This document shows positions 45,197-56,864 of a DNA stretch of 64,000 nt, one piece after another. Source of the DNA: Coniochaeta sp. PMI_546 (taxonomy: Eukaryota > Ascomycota > Sordariomycetes > Coniochaetales > Coniochaetaceae); assembly GCA_021432605.1 (NCBI GenBank), contig MU271152.1, positions 310,001-374,000 on the forward strand, read 5' to 3'. How positions within the stretch are numbered: position 1 is the first letter of the stretch; each line of letters starts with the position of its first letter. The notes beneath the pieces were generated by a model. The model worked only from the letters and a program-made list of their open reading frames with translations. It did no database searches and had not been told where the DNA came from. A program made the translations under genes and the position numbers.

Positions 45197-46588
45197 TCAT
45201 GCCGCGAAGAGATCAAGTGAGAGAGACTCTGCAAACTTGACGGGCCATTCCATGTACCGCTTATACTCCTTGGGCAACTTAGCAGCCAGATTGTTGATCC
45301 AGAGCTTGGTGGTCGCAGTACGATAGGCGAATGAGGATCGAATAAAGCCCATGGCGTGGTATGCAACCGTGTACTCCATCAAGAAGAAGTAGACCAGTAG
45401 TATCTGCGCTGGGAAGTTTGCCGGGTTGATGAACGCAAAGAACTCGTCGTGGTCGGCTTCGCCTAGCAGTGCGTAGACGAGCGTCACTTCGTCAAAAGCT
45501 GCGAGAATGTCAGCGAAACCCAAATTGAGACCGCCAGTCATCATGCCTTCAATACAATCCCACCTCGCCAGAGCAATGACTTGCTCAACCTTCGTCAACA
45601 CCTCGTCCTCCAGCCTACTCCTCCCTAGACACAGCGTAGCAAGCTCCCTCAATCCCTCCAAAAGCCCCTCCGCCACCTCCTCGCTCAGCACCTCGTCCGC
45701 TCGCCGATCCGCTTCCCATGCCGGCTTCGGCCCCAGCCTCCTGCAAGCGTCCACATGTCCCTCCCTCGAAAAAACCCCGAATGGGCTCAAAGCGAACGCC
45801 CCTCCCATAGCCGTCTGCGCGACAATGTTGCAACCGCGCGTCATCGACACAAACTCGAGCATCCCGTCGGCCATGTACGAGCTCTGAAAAGTAAGCGCCA
45901 TCATGGCCGCGTACCGCGCCGTGCCTTCTTCCGGACACGAACACGGTCTGGACAGAGAATCGTTCAGCAGGCGTATGGCCGTCACCCTGTGGGAGATGGC
46001 AGCCGGCGAGTACGAGGCGGAACAAGCAGTCGTGGGAGCCAGGGAGTGCTCGAGCGACGAGGCAGCCAGTCCCAACATGGAGTGGATGAGATAGTCGAAC
46101 CCGTGCGAGATCTGCGCCACGTCTCGCCATATCCCGTCGCCGTGGATCGGCAGCGGCGGGTAGGCCTTGAGCAGAAAGTGCTGGAAGAAGCGCATGTCGT
46201 CCATGGTGAATGTGGTCGCCGTCGGCATGGTGTGCAGAGCAGCAGCCGGGGGCGACGGCAGCCAGAAGACTGCTGCTGCCGGCCGAGGCTTTTCAGACGG
46301 GTATTCGCATTTCAGTCCAATGCGCTTGCAGTGGTTGCACTCCGGCAGAGTCTCCTGGCATTTCACCTTGCGCCTCTTGCAGTTGAGGCAGCCGTTTCGG
46401 GATTTGGTGTGGCCTTTTCGGGGGATGGGCTTCCTTCTGCTTCTGGTGACTAATTCGGTACTGGATGTGGATGGGTGGTCTGAGTTGTCTGCTGTCGATG
46501 ACCACTCGTGTGACGAAGGTGTCTCTGAGACTGCTGATGATGAAGAGCGAGAAGACATCGGCTCGAACACCACTTTGAGAAGTTCCAT
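45197..46588 (-). CDS. Zn2Cys6 transcription factor, UPC2/ECM22-like
   Basis: A single exon of 463 residues from the ATG at 46588; the frame runs further upstream but without an ATG. The Gal4-type binuclear cluster is NGCLNCKRRKVKCQETLPEC followed by NHCKRIGLKC, with all six cysteines and basic residues before it (RKPIPRKGHTKSR). The rest resembles the fungal-specific domain of sterol uptake control-type factors (DDMRFFQHFLLKAYP, HSMLGLAASSLEH). Yeast Upc2/Ecm22 control sterol genes, but in filamentous fungi this subfamily is large and diverse, so no target is assigned. Its 3' end faces the CE12 esterase gene, and the pair could be co-regulated or simply adjacent. Confidence 0.88.
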   Translation of the reverse strand: MELLKVVFEPMSSRSSSSAVSETPSSHEWSSTADNSDHPSTSSTELVTRSRRKPIPRKGHTKSRNGCLNCKRRKVKCQETLPECNHCKRIGLKCEYPSEKPRPAAAVFWLPSPPAAALHTMPTATTFTMDDMRFFQHFLLKAYPPLPIHGDGIWRDVAQISHGFDYLIHSMLGLAASSLEHSLAPTTACSASYSPAAISHRVTAIRLLNDSLSRPCSCPEEGTARYAAMMALTFQSSYMADGMLEFVSMTRGCNIVAQTAMGGAFALSPFGVFSREGHVDACRRLGPKPAWEADRRADEVLSEEVAEGLLEGLRELATLCLGRSRLEDEVLTKVEQVIALARWDCIEGMMTGGLNLGFADILAAFDEVTLVYALLGEADHDEFFAFINPANFPAQILLVYFFLMEYTVAYHAMGFIRSSFAYRTATTKLWINNLAAKLPKEYKRYMEWPVKFAESLSLDLFAA

Positions 46589-47005
46589 TATTTCAGTCAA
46601 ACACACATAATTTACTCACTCACACAGGCTTGTCGTGGAAACGTCGATTATAAATAGGGATACCGGGTATTTTGCAGACTGAAGCATACGTTAATCTGCG
46701 AACACGCGTGATGCCTCGTAACTTGTAGTCTTGTAGTGCGGCTGAACGCTGTTAGTGACTGCTGCTGTCACCGTACGGGTCAGCAATCTCTCCGTAAGGC
46801 CGCGAATCAGAATACGACGACCTCGTTAGAGACGAAGCATATCACCATTGATGCATGAGTTGGCGACTCAAGGTAACTACTAACATATACAAATACAACA
46901 TATTTCCCCAGTTATCTTTGGGCTCGATGATCCCAACGCCATCTTCAACCATCTGCTGAGAGCCCGTGTGTAGGCCACCTGCTTGGAACCCTTTTCCCCC
47001 CATGC
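46589..47005. other. Intergenic region
   Basis: Promoter of the Zn2Cys6 gene and 3' end of the acyl-CoA synthetase. Nothing else is seen. Confidence 0.5.
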
Positions 47006-49226
47006 TCAAGCCCCCCAGGTCCTCTTGATATCCTCCTTGTACTTTTCCCTGATAGCCCTCCGGTTGACCTTTTGCGTCCCCGTAACAAACCCCTACTCGA
47101 CAGTTAGCAATATTCCCCTCTGAAACGCATCACAATGCAAGATAAAAGAAAAAAGCAAACAAACTCACATTAGCCGGCGTCCACTCGTCCTCAACAATCA
47201 ACACCCCGGACACAATCTCCATCCCGCCGAGCCCGCCCTGCCTCCCCGCCTCAACCAAGTCCCTCAGCACCGCCTGCCGAACCTTAGCGTCCCGGTGCAT
47301 CTCGTGCTCGTCCACCCCGAGCTCCGCCGCCTTCTCCGCCAGCACCTTCTCGTTCGGACACACCACCGCGATCGGCCGCGCGTGCTCGCTGTCCGCCTCC
47401 ACCATGATGTTGTGCACGTACTTGGCCCCCCTGTACACGGCCTCCACCTTCTCGAGCGCGATGTACTCCCCCCCTTGCATCTTGACCAGGTTCTTGACCC
47501 GGTCGATGACGCTCAGCAGGCCGTCCCCGGGAGAAAACTCCCCGATGTCGCCGGTCCGGAACCACCCGTCCGCCGTGATGGCCTTGGCCGTCTCCTCCGC
47601 GTTGTGGTAGTACTCCCTCAGCACCGGCAGGCCCCTGAGTAGTATCTCCCCTTGCGGCGGCGTCGCGTCGGTCCTGTAGTTCAGCTCCGGCAGGCTGACG
47701 AGCTTGACCTCGATGCCCGCCGGTATCGTCCCCGCCGCCCCGGGCCTCCACTGCAGGGGGCTGCCCAGGGCGCCGTTCCCGCACGTCTCGGTGAGTCCGT
47801 AGCCGCCGATCATGGGCGCCAGGACCATGCTCAGGAAGAACTGCGTGCCCTCGGACAGCCCGCTGGCCCCGTTGACGATGAACCGCAGCCGCCCGCCGGT
47901 CATGGTCCTCACCTGCCCGAAGACGACGGAGTCAAACACCGTCCGGCCCGGCAGGCCGTGCCGCACCAGGAAGCTCTTGATGTTGTACGCGCCCCAGAAG
48001 GCGGCCCTTGTGAGCAGACCGCCGGCCTCGACGCGGGACGTGACGCCCTTCTTGACCGTCTCCCACACCTGGGGGACGCCGACCATGACGGTGGGGCGGA
48101 GGGCGCGGAGGTCGCCGACGCAGTTGCGCATGCTGGCGTCGGTCATGGTGCGGGGCGAGCCGTAGCCCAGGGTGGCGCCGAGGAAGAGCACGATGTTCTC
48201 GACGATCAGCTCGAAGATGTGGGCGAGCGGGAGGTAGGCGAGGATGGAGTCGGAGTGGGAGACGGTCTCCTCCACCACGGCCAGGATGCTGGCGACGGCG
48301 GCCACGAAGCCGGCGTGGGTTACGGGCACGCCCTTGGGGGGTCCCGTGGAGCCCGAGGTGTACATTATGCAGTAGGTGTCCTCAGGTTTCGGGGGTACGG
48401 GCGGGACGGGGTTGGCCTCGCCCAGGGCGCGGAGGGAGGAGATGGAGAGGATCTTGAGGTCGGGGTGGGCGGAGATGAAGGCCGACAGCTCGGATTCGGG
48501 GATGGGCTGGTTGGAGGCGTCGTTGTAGATCAGGTAGCGGATGGAGGGGGCGGACTTGAGCGGGTTGGCGATGGTGTGGAGGAGGTGCGGGTCGACGTAG
48601 ATTGCGCTCGGGGCGGACTGGACGAGGGAGTGCTGCACGCCGCTCTCGCCCAGGGTGTCGTAGGCTGTCACTATGGTCATGGATTGGGAGGAGCAGGCGT
48701 GTGACATGGTGAGCCAGTTGACCCTGGGGAGGAAAAGTTAGTGGGAAAACAGGTTTGAGGGATAGGAGGAGGAGGAGGAGACGCACGTGGTGGTTCCAAA
48801 CAGGTGGACTTTGTCGTGAGGTGAGAGGCCTAGCTTGCGCAGTCCGGCGCCGACTTGTAGTACGGTTGTCTCATACTCGCGGTATGTCAGGTAGGTGTAG
48901 TCGGACAGCTCGAAGAAGGTCCATTCCTTCTCGACCTCCTGGACCTGGCCGTCGACGATCTTGGGCACCTTCTTCAGCTCCTTGTGAGTCTCGAGGAGCC
49001 TGCGGCTGCCGACTGCGGGCTCGTTGGCGTATTTCTTGGCGCTGCGTCGCAGGAGGTCGAAGTTGGTGGCGACGTCGGGGGCTGGACGTTGTAGCAGGCC
49101 GTTCTTAGCCTTTGGATGGCGGCGCGGGATGGTCTCGCCCTCGACGGGTGCGTAACCTGGCGATTCGATTGTGTATGGGGGCTTCTCCACCGCGTGTAGA
49201 GGCAGGATGCCCTGTAGGTATGCCAT
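47006..49226 (-). CDS. Long-chain fatty acid-CoA ligase (AMP-binding family)
   Basis: Three exons (49226-48787, 48723-47169, 47092-47006) join in phase to 693 residues. The P-loop-like motif YTSGSTGPPKGVPVTH, GGYGLTETCGNG, DGWFRTGDIGEF and the fatty-acid signature region VIDRVKNLVKMQGGEYIALE are all present. The C-terminal exon encodes GFVTGTQKVNRRAIREKY, with the conserved Lys region of this family near the end. The start MAYLQGILPLHAVEKPPY agrees with fungal Faa-type proteins. It activates long-chain fatty acids to acyl-CoA with ATP for lipid synthesis or beta-oxidation. There is no clear peroxisomal SKL signal (the end is KRTWGA), which suggests a cytosolic, lipid-droplet or ER-associated enzyme. 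The downstream exon is only 87 bases long. Confidence 0.94.
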
Positions 49227-50392
49227 GGTACACGTGTAAGGTGCGGCGAGGCAGAATGTCTGTCTGGTCAAGACGGTATCCTTGAGCTTGTTGTCGTGTT
49301 TCGGAGCTTTACGCAGTAAAACACCGGGGAAAGCTCCGGCTTAAATGACGTTTTTATTTCCTTTCCGCAGCGGGTAGCGTACCCTTGTGCCCCGTACCCC
49401 GTGCCGAGGCCTGCAAGTGATGCGAGGGCTGCAGAGCTACGGTACCTAGGCAAGTAAAGCTACACGTGTAGGACCGTCTCGAGCGCTCCACCGGGTGAGG
49501 CTGGCTGTGGATAGACAGACAAGGTATTCAAGCACGTGGAACGCAACAAAGTTAATCGAGGTAAGAGATGAGAGGAGATGCCGGAATAGACAGACAGCGT
49601 CCCTTTAACGAAGAAATGCACTCTCGGGCAGTGGATACCCCCAAGGGAGGGAAAGCCGGCATTGGATGCCATTTGTACGGTCTATGTACAGTACCTCTAC
49701 CTACCTGTATGTCTGCAGCCTGCCCAACAAAAAAAGAGCCAAGCACACTCATTCTAGGTAGGTACCTTGAGTCAGATATAATATATCCCATAGGCTGTCT
49801 GACGTTGGTTTAGAGGCGTGATGTCAGTCTACGCCAATTGTCTGTCAGCTTACTACGAGTACACACATGCAATGAATGCACTACCATCCAACCTCGGACG
49901 CTGTTGGGAGGTATCCTGTTAACCCATTACCCCGTGCCATCGTGAGCGAACAGGAAATTGGGATTCGTATTTGTCCTAATCCCGGTGGCTTTGGGACTTG
50001 AACCCGTCACCGGACGGACGGGCTTGCCGAGAGGCCCGAGACACTTTCTGGCGGAGTTATGATTCAACTTGAGTCTAGTATGCAATAATCCATTGAAAAG
50101 CCTTCTCCGATCTGGAGAAATTCGACTACATAGAAATAGAAGTTGACGCAACAAGTAAAGGTCAACTTAAGCTTTTTTTGCTTACACGCCTTACCGCGTT
50201 TTGTGGCACTATCCAGAGGACCTCTGACGGAAGTCATGGTGGAATCGACCAGACGATATCACGACAACACGATATCACCCATATCCCACATTCCGGGAGC
50301 AAAGGAACGCTTTGACTTCAAGTACCATCCATGTCTGTACTACCTCGATAAGACATAAGTCCTATAAAAAAAACAAATGAAAAGAACCAAAA
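49227..50392. other. Intergenic region with TAGG/ACCT short repeats
   Basis: No gene is supported. ACCTCTACCTACCT near 49,692-49,706 and CTAGGTAGGTACC at 49,754-49,766 face each other as inverted copies. A GC-rich stem (CGGGC...GCCCG) lies at about 50,018-50,037 on the plus strand. Confidence 0.45.
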
Positions 50393-50511
50393 ACGTACAA
50401 CACCAGGGATTCCCCGGTGGTCACCCACCCGAGTACTAGTCTGGCGATCGTCTGCTTATCTATGGGAGAGCGGACGGGATCCCGAGTTCTCAGACGTCTA
50501 TGGTCGTACGT
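50393..50511 (-). rRNA. 5S ribosomal RNA
   Basis: About 119 bases read on the minus strand, beginning ACGTACGACCATAG and ending GTTGTACGTT, closely parallel to Neurospora 5S RNA. The internal promoter segment and loop sequences GTCCGCTC and GGGTGGGTGACCACC are conserved. Terminal helix I pairs ACGTAC with GTACGT, and helix II pairs CGTCTG with CAGACG. Both helices differ from the Neurospora sequence as I remember it, but pairing is kept by compensating changes, which suggests a functional gene. A T run follows the 3' end, as for RNA polymerase III termination. Dispersed single 5S genes are typical of Sordariomycetes. Confidence 0.9.
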
Positions 50512-50993
50512 GGAAGAGGACACTCGTAATCTGCCTAATATCACAACCTGTCTTACTTAGGTCTGGAGCAATGAGGCCAGTGAGCCCGGTGTCAGATGAG
50601 CCACGACTTGACTAGAGGAGAATGCCAAGCAATCTCCGCCTCCGTCCCAGCGTCTGCGTCTCGGTTTTTCTTACGCCGCGTAGGCGAGCTGCTCGATTAG
50701 GTCTGAGGCCCGCGCTGGACCTCTCTTGACTCGTTTAAGGGAACGGCAGTATTGGGAAAAGTGAGGCAAGGAGAAAGGAAGCTGCGGTCGTAGGGATCCG
50801 ACGTTTTCTCACACCCTATATCCTGAATATCCTAAATCCAGGAAAACATGACTCGGAAGCAGCGTCAACATGACATCGCAAGGTAAGCAGAAAGTAATGC
50901 CAGTAAACACTCCGGTATATCATGCAAACCCGAATGCGCCTCACTCCCAACGTCTCCTAACCTCCCCTTGCAAGCCACCACCCAAAGGTAAGC
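50512..50993. other. Intergenic region
   Basis: Between the 5S gene and the 3' end of the GH47 gene. No gene is seen. Confidence 0.5.
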
Positions 50994-52914
50994 TCAGAAG
51001 AACGTCCGCTCATATCCAGCCGCTATCCTGACCGGGTGCGCCTCCGTGTTGAAGACAAACTTATTGGTATGATCAGCCTTGACCTGCCAGTCTTCTTCCT
51101 CTGCGTGGATCAAGTACGAGTATCTAGAATCGAGAGCGTCAATAGAGAAAAACATCTTGGACCACACCACTCATGTTTTCGCAGTTTGAGAAAACTTACT
51201 TCAGCACCTCCGCAAACCAGAACGACTCCTGGAAATCCGAAAAGCCACCTCCACCGACAGCATTCACATCGTTGATACTGCTGTACCCGCTGCCCACGCG
51301 GCAAGTCGAGTTGATATGCAAGAAGGCCTCCCACGCCCACTCCTGGTACTTGCTGTCGCCCGTGGCGCGGTAGGCATAGTAGAAGCTCTCAATGACCTCC
51401 GGACGGAGCACGTAATCCGACCCCGTGATCCAGAAGCCCGCCTTCTTGTAGAAGTCGGCCTGCGCAGCCGGCGGGCCCGCGTTGTTGCTCGCGTTCAGCG
51501 GCAGCCTGGCGTCCTGCCATTGGAAGATCTCGGGCCCGATGCCCGTCGCCGTCTGCTCGTACGTGTCGTGGCACGCGGCCGTCAGCTGGAGGCCGAAGTC
51601 GACGTAGCGCGGTTCGTTGAGCGTCAGCCCGCCGAAGATGAAGTTGCCGCCGTCGAAGCAGGCCACTGTGGGAGAAACGGCTCAAGGTTAGCCACGTGGT
51701 CATTTTCATGCAGATCTCGGGGAAAGAAGATAAGGTTGTGGCTGTTGGGAGGCCGACCCGCGGCTGTCGTGTCATGGAGGGTCTCGCGGTGCACCACTTA
51801 CAATGCTGAGAAATGAACCGCAGCGTTTGGTTGTTGTAGATGGCGAGGAACGTGAGATCGGGTCGCGTGGTCGGGTGCGACACCAGGTACTTAATGGACG
51901 ACTCCACGGCAACGATCCACCGCTGCTTGTACTCCCCGAACCGGATGGGGTCATACAGGTACATCTTGATCAGGTACTCGTAGAAGCTGTCGTCGCCGCC
52001 TACCCAGCCGCCGTTGCTGTCGACGAATAGACCGTTGGTGATGTTCACGTCGGTGCCAATCAGCCCCGGGAACGGCTCGCCGAACGCCGGTTTCGGGTGC
52101 AGCAGGTACTCCTCGCCCTTCTGCGCCAGGCGACCGTAGCTCTGGTCGCCTGTCAGATCACCGAGACGGGTCCATTCCATAACCAGAGTGCCGATCGTGG
52201 CGATGCCGTTCGTTGTGGAGCCGGCTTTGCGGGGTGGTCCGAAAAGGAGGTCATTATCTGGCACGCCGCTGGGAGTGTCGAAGGCGACTTTGAGGTTGTC
52301 GGCCAGATGCTGAGCCTGCTTGAGGATGTTCTGGACCGATGCTGTGTCGTTGGATTTGCCCTTGAGCGGGCCGGTCAAGAGATCGTAAGCTGAAACAACG
52401 TCAGTGATCGAACCCACATCCGCACCTTGCCAGAAGGAAAACTTGAAAGCTCACCGGAGAGCAGTCCTCCGAGGTAACGAATGGTCGTCTCAAAGAGCGA
52501 GACATCGCCTATGGCCTCGTCGAAATTGATTGTCTGTACAAATGCCAAGATCTGGTTCACGACCTCCCAGTTCTGCATGACCAGCGCCGTGCTGAAGGCA
52601 TCGACAGCGCTCGCACCCCAACCATTCCTGATACGTGTCAGCTAGTGAACCCGGATCTAGCTCACGAAGCCTGCTCACCTGTCGTCCGAGAACGTGTTTG
52701 TTACCGGTCTGAGAGAGTCGTGACCATAGGCGTACTTGTAGTACCCATCCCATGCTGTCTGGAATGCCTCCTTGACAGCATTGGCCCTGGTCGCGTTGGC
52801 AACATATTTCGGACCTGCGTAGCGGCTGGTCACTGGCCTCAGGGGCGCAGGGCTTGCTGTGACTTGAGAAGCGAGACCCAGCACCGCGAGGGCGGTGGTC
52901 CCAGTAAGGCGCAT
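50994..52914 (-). CDS. Secreted alpha-1,2-mannosidase, glycoside hydrolase family 47
   Basis: Five exons (52914-52679, 52627-52455, 52389-51802, 51665-51200, 51123-50994) join in phase to 530 residues. The signal peptide [20 protein letters not shown] is followed by the GH47 (alpha/alpha)7 barrel: [48 protein letters not shown] and [14 protein letters not shown], the last restored over intron 3. [19 protein letters not shown] and the late NTEAHPVRI, whose Thr coordinates calcium, are present. The size and signal peptide match the secreted fungal enzymes (Aspergillus msdS type) rather than the ER Mns1 membrane form. It trims alpha-1,2-linked mannose from N-glycans using Ca2+. Exon 5 contains only the last calcium-site segment. 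Confidence 0.95.
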
Positions 52915-55108
52915 TATCGACAGATTGCCACGGGCCACTTGGCCAGGGAACAGTAAAGCAGAGAAAACGACCGTCTGAGGAAACGGGAGGACAGCCTGGA
53001 AGGTTAAGCCGCAATGAGGGGAACGGGACAACAGGAGCTATTATACCACCATGACATGTGGAGAAAAAGAGGAAAATCCTGGGTAAGAGATATTAACCAG
53101 GCAGATCGAAGCCACACGGGACGCAATATCTCATCTGATAGGTATCTCCGTTGGCGGCGTACCGGTACCTGCATTCCCTGCATCCCCGAACGGGATGTGA
53201 GAATGCACATCGTGCCATTGTGCGTTGAAGAGAATTGGCTGGCCTGAGCGGAACGTAGTGTAGACTTAGTTCGTATACATTGTTCCTACGTCTCACAAGG
53301 CAGACATGGCACGGATACGTCAGATACCTCACTCGAGGTCTGGATGATCGAGAGCTTTGAGCATGGTCTAGTGCCGATCTTGGAGATAGATGGCTTGGCC
53401 TGCTGCAACCTTCTCCACATGCCGGAGAGAACTCGCGCGAGGCTCACTTGCAGGTGGGAGTGCTGTGTTGATTGGATGGGTCCCCTGAATACCTGCCTAA
53501 AGAAGATATTGATGCACACGCAGGGAACAGGCAATTCAACGTCGTGGGATAACACGACCTTGCTCTGGGCACGCGAACTCGGTCGGTCGTACTTTAGACC
53601 CACGAAAGTCGGCCGCTGTAACCAGCAGATGTCCCTCTGACGCAACAGCCTGGGTAGCATCGCACCGTGATCATGACCGGAAGGATTCACATTGTTTTGA
53701 TCATGTGCTTGCGCCTTGATACCAGGTTGTATGCTGGCAAAGACGCAGGTCATGCATGAGGAATAAACAGGTTCAGAGATGCTCGCTCCAGGGAAGGAGC
53801 AGTGCCAGACGCATGCAACACTGCAACAGTGCCATGCGTGGTCAGTAGACGATATCATTCGACGCCGATGTCAAGTTGGGAAATGACAGTCGTTTTGAAT
53901 CCACCGACCAAGGCGGTAGAAGCTGTAGCCAAAAGGCCCGAAGATGGCAACTTGGTCCTTGCCATCGTTGAATTGTGATAGTCGTTGCATGCATGCATGA
54001 CATGACATGCTCCCTTCGGAGCAAGTTACCTTACTCAATAATACTCGAAGACTCCCCAAAAACGGTCGGAAGCCGGCAAGGCATGTGAAAGCTAAGATAA
54101 AGGCATGTCGTAAAATACGGGCGCTGTGCATGCTGTTCTTCTTTCCCGCCTTGGTAGAGGGACGGAGCAGGACTGATAGGAGACCGCATGAGATAAATAT
54201 AACTGGATAAAGTCGCCTTCTCTCATCCAAATTGCATGTGCTTGTATGTGGCTAGGGTATCCTAAGGTAAGGAGGGAAGTTGGAGAGATTGAACCCCTCA
54301 TTGAGCTGGACGGAGGAATGAATTTGGGGTCCACCTCCGCATTTCATGGCGGGCTTGGGCTGCAGATCTTCCTCTCTGCGCCAAGCTCGACGGCCGCTAA
54401 ACAAGGCACTAAGAACGAGTGCCTATCGCCGCGTTATCGAGTTGCAGGTGGCGTTCAAATGCCGGACCAGTAGATCCAATCCTGTGCTAGTCGAACATAT
54501 TTCGAAGCTGCTCCAACACTTCTTGGTCTCGCGAGTATTCCTTGGGGGGCGAAACAATCTTCCTTCTATACATGGTTCAGCCAGTCTAGTAATAATATGG
54601 GCGATTTGTAGCTATCTGATGTCGTGTGCCCAGATTGGCTAGAGCACGACTTCATAATAAGCTTGTCCTCCTGCTCAGATATCCGTGGCATGCACGTACG
54701 GCCTCTGTAGGCAGTCGTGCTTCCATATGGAATCAGCCTCCAAGACAGGTCGGTCGAGACACCAATACCTCCGCGCGCACACAATATCTGCACGAGCGGA
54801 GCACAGCTCCCGACTCGGACTTCTAGAGTCGTAGACCGTGTCCGCCGTGTCATCCGATGCGACACGGTATCAGTCAGGCATGCTTCCCTGGACTGCTGTT
54901 TGCGAGAACCACCCCGCTCTGTGCCCCGCCTGACCAGAAGGTAACGTTGGGTAATCAAAGAGCAGATGCTTCTCCAACCTTGGTCTAGGTAAAACATCAC
55001 GGATTGTGATGCGGGACCTCCAAGCATTGTGTTGGCAGGTGCCGACAGAATAATTGGCCGTCTGGCCCGCCAGATCGTCAAAAGAACCCGGGCAGCAACG
55101 AGACAACA
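52915..55108. other. 2.2 kb intergenic region
   Basis: No gene is supported. Frames up to 190 codons have no domains or good splice signals. A GCATGCATGCATGA tandem motif and CATGACATGACATGC direct repeats lie at about 53,986-54,010. Confidence 0.5.
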
Positions 55109-56388
55109 TCAACCGTTCTCTCTCAATCTCGCCAAAGCCGCCGCTATCCCCTTACCGAGCTCCTCGTTCCCCGGCCTTTCCACCGGCGGAGCATCATCCA
55201 CGGCCTGCACAGCGGTCGTCCGCTTCGACGCCTCGATAGCCGCAGCAATCATGGCCTCCTCATCCTCCTCTTCACGCACCGCCCTGTCTCGGTTCTGACT
55301 CGGTGCCGCCTTCGGTGGCTTCGCCCCGACACCGAGAACCTGCCCCTCTCCAACGCTCCTACTCGCCTCCCGCCCCGCCATCTCCCTCAGCGGCACCCGC
55401 GAGATAGGCACCGCCTCGCCCCCCTTCCTCCCCCGCCTGGCAGCCGCCTTCTTGACCCTGAACGGCTCCTCCACCGCCCTCCTCCACGCCTTGACCTTCT
55501 TCTCGCCCCACCCGCCCACCTGCCCGATCCTCTCCGCGTCCGCGTTGACCGCCTCCCGCAGGCTCCCAAACGTCCCCACCAGCGCCACCGCGTCGGCCTT
55601 GTTGACCGCCCGCGGCACCGTCACGAACTCGACCAGCCTCTCCGCGTACCCCGTCGCCTGCTGCCCGCGGATGGCCGCGAACCCGCCCTTGGTCTGGTGC
55701 TCGTACGACTTGTACAGCTCCAGGTACCGGGCCGCCTCGGCCGCCGACCAGCACAGGATGACCGTCACGTTGTTGACGAGGGAGGTCTTGGCCAGCTCGC
55801 GGAGCGTGTCCTCGTGGTTGGGGATGTCGACCATGGTCAGCAGGATGCGGAGGGCGAACTTGCCCTGCAGGTTGCGGATGCGGGTGTAGATGTACTCTGG
55901 GTGCAGGCGGTGGTATTTCAGGCTGGTCAATCAGACGAGGCGGCCACGGGTCAGTCGTGATGCTTGCTATATGAGTTTAGGTAAAGAGAAACAGCAGCTG
56001 TGACATACCTCAGAAACAGGGCACACGTAGTCAGCCCCAACCCGTAGTCGGCTGGTATGTCGCTGTATTCCCACGGCATCGACTTGATGTTCGCCAGGAC
56101 AGGATTGCCCTTCTGCCTGGGCGATACCAGGATCGACGATCCGGCCGATCGAGACGGCAGAGCTTGGGGGGTAGGCTGGACTATCTTGGAGCTCGACGCA
56201 TCGGACGGAGGCGCTCTATCAAGACGCTGGGGGGTGGGTTGTTGTATCCTCTGCGGCGTCGGTTGGCTCGGCCGGCTTGATGATGATGATGACGGTGCTG
56301 GTCGCGGAGGAGCCCGGGCCGGTGCTGGTGCTGACGCTGCGGCCATGGCGGCTATCAGATCGTCGTCGGCACCGAAGTCATCGTCCAT
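55109..56388 (-). CDS. RAD10: Nucleotide excision repair protein RAD10/ERCC1
   Basis: Two exons (56388-56009, 55922-55109) give 397 residues. The 86-base intron (GTATGT donor, ACTGAC branch, GACCAG acceptor) joins [20 protein letters not shown] in phase. The central domain is [15 protein letters not shown] through [19 protein letters not shown], the DNA-binding nuclease-like fold of ERCC1/Rad10/Swi10. A double helix-hairpin-helix follows ([39 protein letters not shown]), which pairs with Rad1/XPF. The partner provides the nuclease site. An acidic, Ala/Pro/Gln-rich N-terminus and a long C-terminal extension of about 110 residues, ending in a [13 protein letters not shown] helix that resembles a ubiquitin-interacting motif, are additions to the core. 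The complex cuts 5' of bulky lesions and removes recombination flaps. Confidence 0.94.
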
Positions 56389-56864
56389 CTTGGCGCTAGG
56401 ATGCTGCTACAAACGAAAAGGTGTAGCCCCCAATTTAATGCGGTCGACGCGAGATGTAAGATCAGCATTGTCGCGGTCGGTTGGCTTAAAGTGGTCCACA
56501 AGAAGCACGGGCCAAAGCAGGTTTAGCGTACACTGTGTATCGTGGGGGTCACTGTCGTCACCAGGAGGAAGCTACGAGTCCGGGGTAATCCATCGTTGGT
56601 CATTGATTCATCGTTTATCATCTATCGAAGAATAATTTCATTCTGAAAATTATAGAGCAAAAGGGCTTTCCTCTCTCTTGCCATAGGACCCGATGAGCGC
56701 GATGCAAATATCCAGTTGCAGAATATCTGTCGTGATATGCATCAAAAGCACGATGGACAGTATGACATCTGTTCTCGTGGACGTAGGACAAGTAGAAGAT
56801 TGAAGGGCCATCTATTGCTCCTTCACTTCGCTGCGTACTGACTGACACATGGAGGAGAGAGGGC

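Noticed and set aside
47652-48704. 350-codon plus-strand open frame inside the acyl-CoA ligase gene
   Set aside because: Antisense shadow of GC-rich coding sequence with Gly/Val/Arg repeats and no domain.
49980-50070. tRNA-like segment on the minus strand (GGGTTCAAGTCCC arm near 50,000)
   Set aside because: The T-arm-like element and AAGCCACC end have no matching 5' acceptor strand within a plausible distance, so no tRNA can be folded.
54566-55081. 171-codon minus-strand open frame next to RAD10
   Set aside because: No domain, no splice support and mixed composition; treated as chance.
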